From Apostichopus japonicus (Eukaryota; Echinodermata; Holothuroidea; Aspidochirotida; Stichopodidae): a DNA stretch of 64,000 nucleotides. The stretch covers positions 2,505,001 to 2,569,000 of the forward strand of contig NC_092563.1 in NCBI RefSeq assembly GCF_037975245.1, read 5' to 3'. Below, piece by piece: positions 50,769-62,700 of this stretch. Made by a program: the position numbers and the translations under genes. The notes under the pieces were generated by a model. It searched no databases, was not told where the DNA came from, and saw only the letters and a list, made by a program, of their open reading frames with translations. The stretch's first letter is position 1; each line of letters begins with the position of its first letter.

Positions 50769-53700
50769 CCCAAAAAAATAATGTACCATTCAAAAGGAGA
50801 CATTAACTTGTGTGTGTTGCATAGAATAGACTTGATGGTCCATGATGGATACAGACATTTGAAACATTTTTTTTTTTTAAATCCAGAAGGATATGTTAAG
50901 TGGTCTTCTAAAAAATTCTTATCACAGCTAAATTCATTCCACAACCTTCCCATGTTGATGAAATTCAATGGGCAGAAAACAAGACAAAAATGTCAAAAAT
51001 TTAAGAAAATGGTTGGTTAAGAAGACAAAGATACATTCACACTTTTTCAAATGTCGATTCTCAAATAGTCTAACTTGTCTTACAGTGCGAATGTAACTAT
51101 GTGATTACAAACCTCGCAGAATGCCCTCTGACTTAAAATAGTTTTTTCATCTTTTGTCATTTTTATGGAAGGTAAAATACTTGATCCAACTTCTTTCATG
51201 TTTTATAAATGTTGGTTTTCGAGTGAAATCCCTGCGACTTTTCCTAGCAACGAAACCCTCCTGTAATCTGGGAATCCAAAATGCTTACTTTTATCAGTCA
51301 GACTCTCAATGGTTGGCGTCGAGGATGTATCTTGGATGTCCCCGTAGTGGAGTGTTTTGTAATTTGGCGAAAGTCTACAGTACCAGAATCGATCTGGAGC
51401 AAAAATGAAGGAAAAAGATTTAAAATTATTTTATCAACCTGGCCTGTTCCCCTATCACCTTGACATATTATGAAAGATGAACAAGAGGGCAGTTTATGGA
51501 GTCGCACATCTCTCATCTCCTCCGTGATGGAAGTGATTGTTGGGTTACTTCTGAATGCATGTGATTGCCAGCTTTGTTAATAGGCTAGAATCCAGTTTTT
51601 TTTAACAGTAAGTTTAGTTTAAAGCTTAGTAGAAAACGATATTACCAGACCGTCACTGTTGCCTCCTGCAAGACATCAAATTTGTGCCAATTTTAACCTC
51701 TGACTTACATTTTTTACAAATCTGTCCTATTTTAACATTCATCTCATCGTTCTCTACATATCATGTGGTATGACTTTTTCCGACTTGTTGACATGCAGAA
51801 AATGGTTATAATAAAAACCAAATTGTAGGTTTCTTGACCTTGGACCTCTGACGTCACCAATCACGCAGGCAGGAGTTTACATGGTCAGCCACCTACCCAC
51901 CAAATCTGAACTTGATTGGACATAGTCTGTGAGGAGTTTGGGACACACTTTTTCGCACAATTTAGGCCATTTTGACCTCAATTGCCCCGACCTGGAAACA
52001 CATAAATTTGTCCTATCTTAAAATGTCTTATTACTCTCTACATATCATGTGGTTTAATGGCTTTTTCCTATATATTGACAAGCAGAAATTTGCTAAACAC
52101 CAAGTTTTAGGTTTCTTGAACTTTGACGTCATCATTCATGCAGGCACAAGTTTACATGGTCAGGCACCTACCCACCAAGTTTGAACTTGGCAGGACTTAA
52201 ACACTCACTCACACACTCACTTCCTCATATTTCTGATGTGCAGTAAAATATATCATCACCCAAATTACATTACATGTAGGGAGATGAGATAAAAAGTATA
52301 AAATATGACAATGAACATTGTAAAGGTCTATATTGCTATTAAAGGCACACTACACAAATGACAAACATTCTCGAAAAAAGAATAGTCCAAAGTACTTTTT
52401 TAAGTACTTGAGAGACTGCAAGCCAAACTATCTGTGAACGCGACCCCAACCTGCCCTCCTCCTGCCTCCTCCCCCCATTTGATCACAGAGAGCATGGTTA
52501 ATGTGAAGTCCACCAGAATTTGTGCACAATGGAATCAGATTGTATCCCTGACATCACACATATTTGCCACTATCAATATGCAAGTTGATGGAAATTATTT
52601 CAAAATAATATTTTCTCAAACTAGATTTTGTAACCAGTAAATGCCAGATGGACAAGTCAAGTAATGAAGAAAATTTTCACTTGTTAAAAAAATGTAAAAA
52701 AAAAATTGGATAATTCGTACAGTAGACAATTTCTTTTTTCTCTTTTCCTTTTTTTGTCCAAAATTTGTTGCAAAACTTAACCAAACATCATTTTGTGGAA
52801 TTTTTTCAAGCACCAATTCGTGGAATGCATTGTGGAAAATAAAATATGGTAACCATGATACGCACAACACAACCCAGAAGGATGACATTTGTCTACTGCA
52901 TCCTCACTCGAAGGGTTTCTCCCCAGCAGTGTTTCCGCTAAGCCGCTATGACGCGATTTTGACGCAATGGTTTGCCGATTTGACGCACTGGCGTTCAGAG
53001 AGAGAGATAAAAAAGAGGGTTTCATTTTCTCCTGAATTTTATCCAGTGTGAATAGAAAAAAAGAACGTTTCAAAAGGCATGGTGTTCAGAACAACTTGAA
53101 GTGAAGAAATTATTACTTTAAATTGTTTCCAATTTATCGTCAGAAATGTTAAATTAGCGATCGTTAACTTTACCGTAGCTATGTTTTTCTATACAGTCAC
53201 GCAGATTTAGCTCGATGGTTGTAAAGCTAAATTATATAACGTAACGTGCACTGATGTATTGCCTACACTACGATGGTTCGCACTACCAGCATACTAAATA
53301 TAATATCTGTATAGGCTTGCTTACATTGCAACAGGGTCAGAAATAAGCGGGACGACGGGCGAGTCGCCCTAGCAAGTGCTAAAAAAGCCCTCCGAAAGCA
53401 CAATTGCGAGGGCGAAAAAGAAAAGAGAAATATAAGAAAATCGCCCTCGTAATATCAGGTGTCTGTGTAAATTTAATTGTGACATGCTTTTGCTTTAGCT
53501 AGGGTTTGCAGTAGCAGCGCGAATCGCACAAACAGTTCTCACAATCCCGCATCAAATTTGAAGCAGTGCGGGAGGGTCGCGCACAATCAACGGGAACTTC
53601 TCGCACAGTCACTGGCAAATTACGGCTTCCACTAAGCAATTTCAGTACCAGCGACAATAACCTAAAATCCCCACAAATCTCCGATCACATGGTAGCCTAA

Positions 53701-56700
53701 CTTCTCACAAAGTCAACATGGAACTCTAACCTAGCCATATCTTTATTCGCTCAAATTGTGTCGCAAATAAAAAATAAAAAATATCCAAAAAAAAACTGCA
53801 ATCTTCGACAACATGTTAGCCTAACAACCACACTAAGTCAATGGGAAATGTAGCCTAAACATCGGTTTGCAAAAAAAAAAATAATAACAATACTTTGCGA
53901 AGTTTGCGTAGCTTTGTTTACATACTTTCCTTGCTGCTGTTGTCGCACGCATGGTAGCCGAACAACACAGGTAGTCAACGGGAAAATCTAGCTTAAGCAT
54001 ATCTTTATTCGCTGAAATTGTGACGCAGTTAGCTAGAACTAAAATATCCATGAAATACTGCAACCTTCGACCACATGTTAGCCTAACAACCACACTAAGT
54101 CAATGGGAAATGTAGCCTAACCATCGGTTTGCCAAAAAAAAAATAATATTCCGTAGTTTTGCTAACAACTTTCAATTTGCTGGAAATTGGCAGTTGTTTG
54201 GAAGGTATGTGCTATGTCTTAAAGAGGGAATGTTGTATTTTACATAGGGAGGTTAGTAATTTTCAACTGAAATGATATAAATACTCCTAATTAAGTATAG
54301 TCTACTTATGCAATACAGTGAGAGAATCGTCCAATCAGTGTTTCTTGTTGTAGTTTACAGCAGCTTGCTTCGCTTTCTACAGGGTTTCTTTAGTAGGCTT
54401 CCATTTGAAACAGGGAACAGTGGACTCTGGGTACTGACTTCATGGCTAGTATGCTAGATAGAGTCCCATCAAGCTTGAGACATGACCGACTGTCTGTCTT
54501 GTTCTTGCGAACTACACTGAATAGCCTTTACTGTTCAGCGTTAGTGTGGGGAATTACTAAGCATAGGACTCATTGTTGGCTATTTTCAGAAATGTCGCAA
54601 GTGATGAAACATTAAAAAACTGGGAGAATAGAATATGAAACCGGGAGGCCGGGAGATTTGGGTAAAAGCCGGGAGTCTCCCAGTAAAACCGGCAGAGTTG
54701 ACGGGTCTGATTAATGGGGGCGTTTTTAACTTTTCATTTTCCAAAATAGCCCCCCAAAGCCAAATCTTAATTCCTTACCATGCATTGCAAAGTGGACCTA
54801 TTTGAGCCAAATTTAGCTTGTAAAAATAAAGCGTAATGTGCAACGAACTAATTTATTATTATTTAGCAATCATCGTTTAAATAAAGCTCATGGTTCCATG
54901 CCTCAATTTAAAAAGCAGACATTGGACTGGACGAGTTTGAGATTCTAGACAGGAAAACCTATTGAAATGAACCTAGCAAGAATATGGCTAAATTAGGTGA
55001 CCTATTCTTCTTTCATTTAGGCTGTCATTTTTATGGCGTGCCGTTTCAATCAACACTCTACCCGCTGAAAAAGACTAGGATCCGATCTTGTCAGTCTTTT
55101 AACATCTAGTTAAGAACCTGTTTACGCAGATAATATTTTAGTTGAGAAACATTCCACAGTCAAATAAGCCTATCGTTGATTAACAGACTTTATAGAGCTG
55201 CAGCACTTTGTTGCCTGTTGTTACTGGCTTACTCTGTACATGTACCTTGCTAATTTTAAATTTACATATTATGTAGTATTGAATTACGTACTATTTAACT
55301 CGTTTGTTTGTTGGGTTTAAAAGTGATATTGAATGAGGTGTCTCAAGTTACCAAGAGGCCAGGGAACCAGAATGAACACTCGGGAAGGGCCGTTTCCGGC
55401 CATCTGGGGGGTTTGTAAAACCAAAAATTTTCTTGTACACTCCGCGCCAACCGATGGTGGCGCTCCGCTCAGATAGTCGTGCCTACAACTTTGAAAATCC
55501 TGACTACGCCCCTGGTACTAATACTGTCGACAAAATGTAACATCGTGAAGAGTCACGAAACATTGGAGGATTGTGTTTTTGGTTCAATAAAATAATTTGC
55601 CCATTTTACTCCTCCACTTAGACCCCTCCCCCAGGACGGTGGTGAGTCAAATATTCAGATATTAGCCATTTTGACTCAATGGGAAATTTCTTAGAGGAAA
55701 CACTGCTCCCCAGACTATACTGTACCCAGTTTGTTTATACACAAAGAACAGACTCACCGGATAGTTTACCAGCTTGTCGTAGACGATTGAATCTTGTTCC
55801 AGCCACTAGGTAATTCAGCCTCTGTTGCTTAATTAATTCCTGAATTTCTGGCTTGATCTGCTCTCGTAGTTCACTGTTCAGAGAGCGAGTTGAAGACATG
55901 TTCAAACCTGTTAACATCGAACAAGACACCGAACCACCCATCCCAAGGATTCAACACCCAATAAGGTTGGAAATCTAGAATCACAGAGTTCCACAACCGT
56001 TTTTCAGACTGAGCCCCCTGCATGCCACCGAGTTCATACAAAGGTTACTACCTTAAAAGAGCAAGGATGCTGTATTTTGAAACACAAGGAACACATTCCA
56101 TCATGAAAACATGTCTTGAAGCTCTAGGCTCTCAAATTTGATGATTACCATTTCGCTTCACCATAATGGCGGCATTTTGATTCTTTCCAAAGTAAAAACT
56201 GATGACAATTTAAAAGGTATAGTTTTGCATTTGAAATGGCTTCTCCACAGGACTCAAGATGAGGCACACTGTGGCATTACTGTCTTATAATGTCTGCTCA
56301 AGATACTGGCAAGGAACAACAATAGAGTTCTTGCCTTACAATACTTATACATCTGTCATTAACTTTTCCGATAGGAAACTCCATATTGAGTTCAAGATGA
56401 TGAATTGAAAAAGAAATGAAATATTGATGGAGACAACCTCATTCAAAGGATTCTGTATTCTGCTGTTGCTGTCATAACAGTCCTGTCACAACGTGACAGG
56501 CTGCAAAATATCTTTCACCGACATATCTGAATTAACAACTGATTCTCAGAGAGGGAGAATAAATCTATTGCTCAGTTATTATATTTTATTCTTCTCATAT
56601 CAACAGAAACTTCACCTGATTCCATTCTTATCATTTGACTTGACTCAACCTTCTAACTATTATATAATCTTCCTGAGCTCATTCCCCGACTGAGCTAAGC

Positions 56701-59700
56701 AGCAGACTTTTTACAGAACAATGAAGACTGTATCAGTCAGAAAGTACCAGTCCAAGACTACAAGTATTTATACTCCACCACTCCACCACCCCACTTGGTA
56801 TGAATACAAGAATCTAAGTTCACATATGAATAGTACCTAACCCTACACTAGTACACCACCAGACTTCCAAAATGCCCAGAGTATGAGTACAAATCCAGTA
56901 GGATGAGTACAAATCCAGTAGGATGAGTACAAATCCAGTAGTATGAGTACAAATCCAGTAGTATGAGTACAAATCCAGTAGGATGAGTACAAATCCAGTA
57001 GAATGAGTACAAATCCAGTCGGATGAGTACAAATCCAGTAGGATGAGTACAAATCCAGTAGGATGAGTACAAATCCAGTAGGATGAGTACAAATCCAGTA
57101 GGATGAGTACAAATCCAGTAGGATGAGTACAAATCCAGTAGGATGAGTTCAAATCCAGTAGGATGAGTACAAATCCAGTAGGATGAGAACAAATCCAGTA
57201 GGATGAGTACAAATCCAGAAGGATGAGTTCAAATCCAGTAGGATGAGTGCAAATCCAGTAGGATGAGTACAAATCCAGTGTATGAGTACAAATCCAGTAG
57301 GATGAGTACAAATCCAGAAGGAGGAGTTCAAATCCAGTAGGATGAGTACAAATCCAGTAGGATGAGTACAAATCCAGTAGGATGAGTACAAATCCAGTAG
57401 GATGAGTAAAATGCAGTAGGATGAGTACAAATCCAGTAGGATGAGTACAAATCCAGAAGGATAAGTAAAAATCCAGTAGGATGAGTACAAATCCAATAAG
57501 ATGAGTACAAATCCAGTAGGATGAGTACAAATCCAAAAGGATGAGTACAAATCCAGTAGGATGAGTACAAATCCAGTAAGATGAGTACAAATCCAGTAGG
57601 CTGAGTACAAATCCAGTAGGATGAGTACAAATCCAGTAGGATGAGTACAAATCCAGTAGGATGAGTACAGACCCAGTAGGATGAGTGACATTCTCATTAT
57701 GTATTATGCAGCTGCTGCTTTTACATTGAAAGAAAAGGGGTGTAGGGGCAAAACTGTGAAATATATTTGTTATTGTTGCTTACAGAACTGGTCTAGCCTG
57801 GGAGTTGCCTTCTTCTTTGTTCCACCTGGCCTGCTGTCTGAGTTTTACGATGTGAGTGTACGTGTAACGAGTCTGCAGAGCGTTCCAGAACTGATCCATC
57901 GTGGTTGGCTTCGGATCTGATCCTAGACTCAGGTCAATTTGTTCTTTGACCACACTCATGACCTTAAAAAGAAAGATGGAAAATAATGGATTAAAATAGA
58001 TCAATAACATTAAACAGTAATTGTACAAAACATACAAACGTACAAACTAGAAACCGTTGGGGATTTGCTACTGCCAAGATATGATGACATGAGAAATGAT
58101 GTGAGGTCCAAGGGCATGGTTCATGTCAAAAGGTTCTAACAAACCTTGATCATGACCATTATGAAATAAATCTGTGAGGCACAAGATGTAATATTTTTAC
58201 CAACACATTTGATAATAAAGGTCCTCTTTCTTAAAAAGTTTAATATCAGATCATTTCAATACCTTTTTGAAATCTTCCAATGTGGCCCTCATTTCTTTCC
58301 AGGTCTTGTTAAAGAGCTTGATGCACCAGCAGAAGAATTCTTCAAACGCTTTATCCGTCGAGAAGAACATGGGATGGTACTCCTGTTTAGTTTCCATTGC
58401 TAAAAACAAAAGTCAAAGTGAATCTAAATTTATATTATTGGAACTTTGTCGGTGGTTTTTTGATTTGAGCTAACCGTTAGAAAGCCAACCAACAGAAGCT
58501 CAGCTGAAACCCTGTCCATGTGATGAATATGGATGAGCACCTTCTTCTACCAAGCATTCTCTTTTTGATGAGTTTACAGAGAGTTAATGAATTGTTAAAC
58601 TAGATATTTCTGCACCTCAAAACCAGTCAACTGCCTGCTTCACTTTTAATAGTACTCTAAGGAAAGAACTGAGAGTATGCTAAAAAAAAAATCTGTGTTA
58701 TTCAATTTATTTATTTATTTATTTATTTGTTTGGCGATAACAATCAAACAAGGTCCTTGAGTTGTGACTTCATGTTAATTTATTTTCCTTTCAAAATTGC
58801 AACGTTATACCACTTTTTACGGAAAATCGAATAAATGTTTCTTGAAGCTACTTACGCAGTTCACCTACAGAGAGTATTTCACAGAGGGTCTTGGTCAGAG
58901 CAATGCTGGACTTGGCAAATGGACACTGATGCTCTGTACCTCTGCTTAGGTTTTCATGTACTACCTTCACGAGAAAGAAGAAAGATGTGAAAAGATTAGA
59001 CTAAAACAAGGCGGAACACTTTGAGTATCAGCATATATTCATATGAACGTAGACATGTGTTTGGAAATGTAAACTAAATTTATGATAATGTTTAACAATT
59101 TTGATTTAACCAGGTTAACAACAAAAAACCAAAACACAAATGTAATTTGACAAAAGTCTTACAAGACTTTCTAACCATGAAAATCACAATGACAGAATAG
59201 TCAGTAACAATTACTTTACAAATAGTAACAAATATAGTTTCTAAACTTTGTAGGTCTGTCTGTGAGTGCTATTTAAATTCAACAATTGCTTGGTTCACGA
59301 TGCACCCTTTGCTTATCCAGAAAAGTCTCTGAGAGTTTCATGTTCGAGATGTTGTTGATGTTTTCCTTTGATATTCCCATTCATATGTCACTTATGTATG
59401 GCGGGAAGTATGCAATATAACACTTTAATATTTCAATGACAATGTTCATTACTTCCATGCATACCGGTCATATGTGGCAGGACAAAATTGTTTAATTTAA
59501 TTTCTGTTGATAAAACCAAAATGAGCTTTGTAGGTTGTCTGGTGGACTACTAGTCGTTAACATAAAATTCAGAATGTATTGTCAGTAAGGTAGGTTAACG
59601 ATAAATTGGTATCACTATCCTTCTCGTTGGAGATACTGAAATAAAGCATAAATAGTGGTAGGCTTATGATCATAAATTGTCTAGGACAGTGTAACTATGG

Positions 59701-62700
59701 TAACCTTTCTTTTCCATCTGGATTCTTGAACTGTAAATCCGAAGGCTGGAATTTTATGTAGCTAATCAAAAGAGGCTCTGAACCAGAAAAGGAGTTGTTA
59801 CACACCGAGTCTGATAGCAAAACTATTCAGGAGCATAAACACATGGATAGTAAACACAAACACAATCGATAAAGATGAGCATTAAACACTGAAAATCAGG
59901 TTTAAACTGTTGACTTACTTGAGCATAATTCTCAGTATGTGAATTGGAAAAGTAAGACATGCACTCTAGGGCGAGGAGACCTGGCGGTACCTCCGCAAAA
60001 TCCATTCCCGGGTTCTGTGGATTCTGTGGAAGGGACAATAGATGGATAGACAGATATATAGATAGTTTAATAGATAGACAGACAGATAATAAGACAGACA
60101 GACAGATTGATATATAGACAAATAGATAGACAGACAGACAGATAGTTTAATAGATAGACAGACAGATAGACAGACAGATAGATAGATAGACAGACAAACA
60201 AATGAAAGGATATAGAGAGAGGGACGGACGGACAGATAGATAATTTGGATAATTTTGTCAAAAAGCAATAGTAAAATACACAGGTACAGTCATGACTGTT
60301 AACGATAAAATTCATGTGTTTATTTTTCAAGGCTTCAAGGTGTCCATCCCCTGCATTTAATAGACTCTCTCGATCACATAACATAGTGGAAGCCACGAAT
60401 CATTGCTGACAGTTGTTGGTAAGTGAAGCTCAGTCACTCTCCTCCGTCTTCCAGTAAGAGCTAAATTTAAACACTTACCCAAGTTTACAATCAGTATCAG
60501 AGTGAAGCAGTTCATGGTTACATGGGCTTACATTGTGAGGTACGTTGGAAGGTCATTTCGACAATCGTTACAAAAGTGTCTCTCAACTAGTTTTAACCTG
60601 AATACATATCCATGAAGGGTATTGGCATATTCACGTAACATAATCACAACTGAATTCAAATTTCTCCAATGAATCCAAAAGCCGCAGATACGGTTTAACC
60701 AACATTTATACTGAATGATTTCACTTACAGCAAATCCAAGTTTCTTGTAGTCGTCGGCAAACAAAACTTGTCGTTTCGATTCTGAAGTTGCCTCGAAAGC
60801 ATTCTTCCTTAAATCGAGTATCATCTCCTGGACCCTCTTTTAAAGCAAACAAAAAAACAATGAAATAATAAAAAATAAATAAAAGTAACAATGGTGACGG
60901 TGGCATATGCAAATAAATTACTAGCAAAGAGGGTGGGTCTGTTACAGCTATTAATAGTGAACATGAAAATATTTTGGCATCTTAAAAGCACCTTAAAAAA
61001 CTATTCCACAACTACATGCAATAAATTAATGTCAAGGTTTACAGACAGACCTCATTTTTGCAATGTTACATTTCACAAAACCTATTGTCAGCAATGTTGC
61101 TTTAATGTCATAAACAATGTCTCAATACATCAAGAAAGTCACCATAAAGCAGGTGGTTCTTTTTGAAAGTCTACACTTTCCTCCTGTGTAAAAATACTCG
61201 AGCAAAAGACATAGTGAGAAAGTCACCATAAAGTAGGTTTTTCTTGTTCCGAGTTTACACTTTCCTCCTGTGTAAAAACACTGGAGCACAATACATAGTG
61301 AGAAAGTCACCATAAAGTAGGTGGTTCTTGTTGCAAGTTTACACTTTCCTCCTGTGTAAATACACTGGAGCACAATACATAGTGCGAAAGTCACCATAAA
61401 GCAGGTGGTTCTTGTTGCAAGTTTACTCTTTCCTGCTGTGTAAAAACACCCCAGTACAATACATAGTGAGGAACAAAAGAAGAGACATATGCGACAAAAT
61501 TTTATCTCCTTCCCTGACATGTGCAAACCTCCCACTACCCCCCTCCCCCATTCACCCCAACCACCACCACACCCCACCAGCTTATCGTTTCCTTCACAGC
61601 AGATGACTAACGCATCAGAGTCTCTATAGTAATTTGGATAGATAAACATTAACAGACAAGACCTTTAGACGTACAACATTCCTATCACTTGATTGCACTG
61701 ACTTGAATACTCAACACGATAGACTTATATAACTATCCTGACAAAGAATGCAGCCAATATTTGATAGAAATCCTTTGTGAAATGTAAGATATGTAAATTT
61801 GAAGGCTATTTAATTGGATTATGAAACAAAACCAGCTGCTGTAATGTCAGATCAAGACAATGCTATGAAGGAGAAAAACACTATGTAGCAGAGAGGACAG
61901 AAAGAATATTAATCTCATGGAAGGAACAGAAAATGAAAGAGACTGTATATCCTGCAAAAAGCCTGCATAGATAAATGCATGAAAGTTAAATGTATTGAAA
62001 CCCACTATGTAGCAGAGAGTACAGAAAGAATACTATACTCGTGGAGTAACAGAACATCAAGGGGACTGTATCTCCTGCAAAAAGCCTGCATAAATAAATA
62101 CATGATTCAAGTTAAATGCATTGAAAGTTTCAGGTCAGGCCCACCATAAACTTTCACACGATGGAGAAACAGAACAAAAACTCATCATTTACACAATGGA
62201 GCAAAAGAACAAAGCAGATTTAGTAGTCACATACCTCATTATTGAGGTCAACTTTTGCCTTCATCCTCTTGTCTAAGAGGTTAAAGGTCAATTGCTGGAA
62301 GACATAGAGATGATGGGACATCTCAGTTCCTATCGCCGGAGCACGGACTACTTTCTGTGACGGGAAAGAAGAGAATAAACAAATTTGTCAACCAGTTTGC
62401 TGTTCTTGTTCTATTTCTTTTGTTTTTGGATGGGCTTAATACAATGCACACAATAATTCACTTGCACTGAAATACAATAAAATCATACGTTATAAGAAAA
62501 CATCAGTACACCAAAGCTATGTTTCATATTTTGTACTTTATGCTATGTATGCCTCTTAATATTACATACTTTCATTTATAGCGTACTTCCTGCTATGTGT
62601 GTTTCATAATATTATGTACTGTATAATGTGTGTGTGTTAAAATAATACATACTTGATACTATGTATTTCATACCATTTCATACTATTACATTCTTCATGT

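Noticed and set aside
55735-55941. A 68-codon frame with its own ATG before the ELMO helical segment
   Set aside because: Only the part from 55873 downward is exon; the previous exon ends in phase 2 and joins in frame only at the CTGAACAG acceptor.
56820-57697. Several overlapping minus-strand frames of up to 276 codons
   Set aside because: They are the same 20-bp minisatellite read in three frames, inside an ELMO intron.
60067-60396. Frames with [10 protein letters not shown] repeats
   Set aside because: Translation of the GATA/GACA microsatellite beside an ELMO exon.
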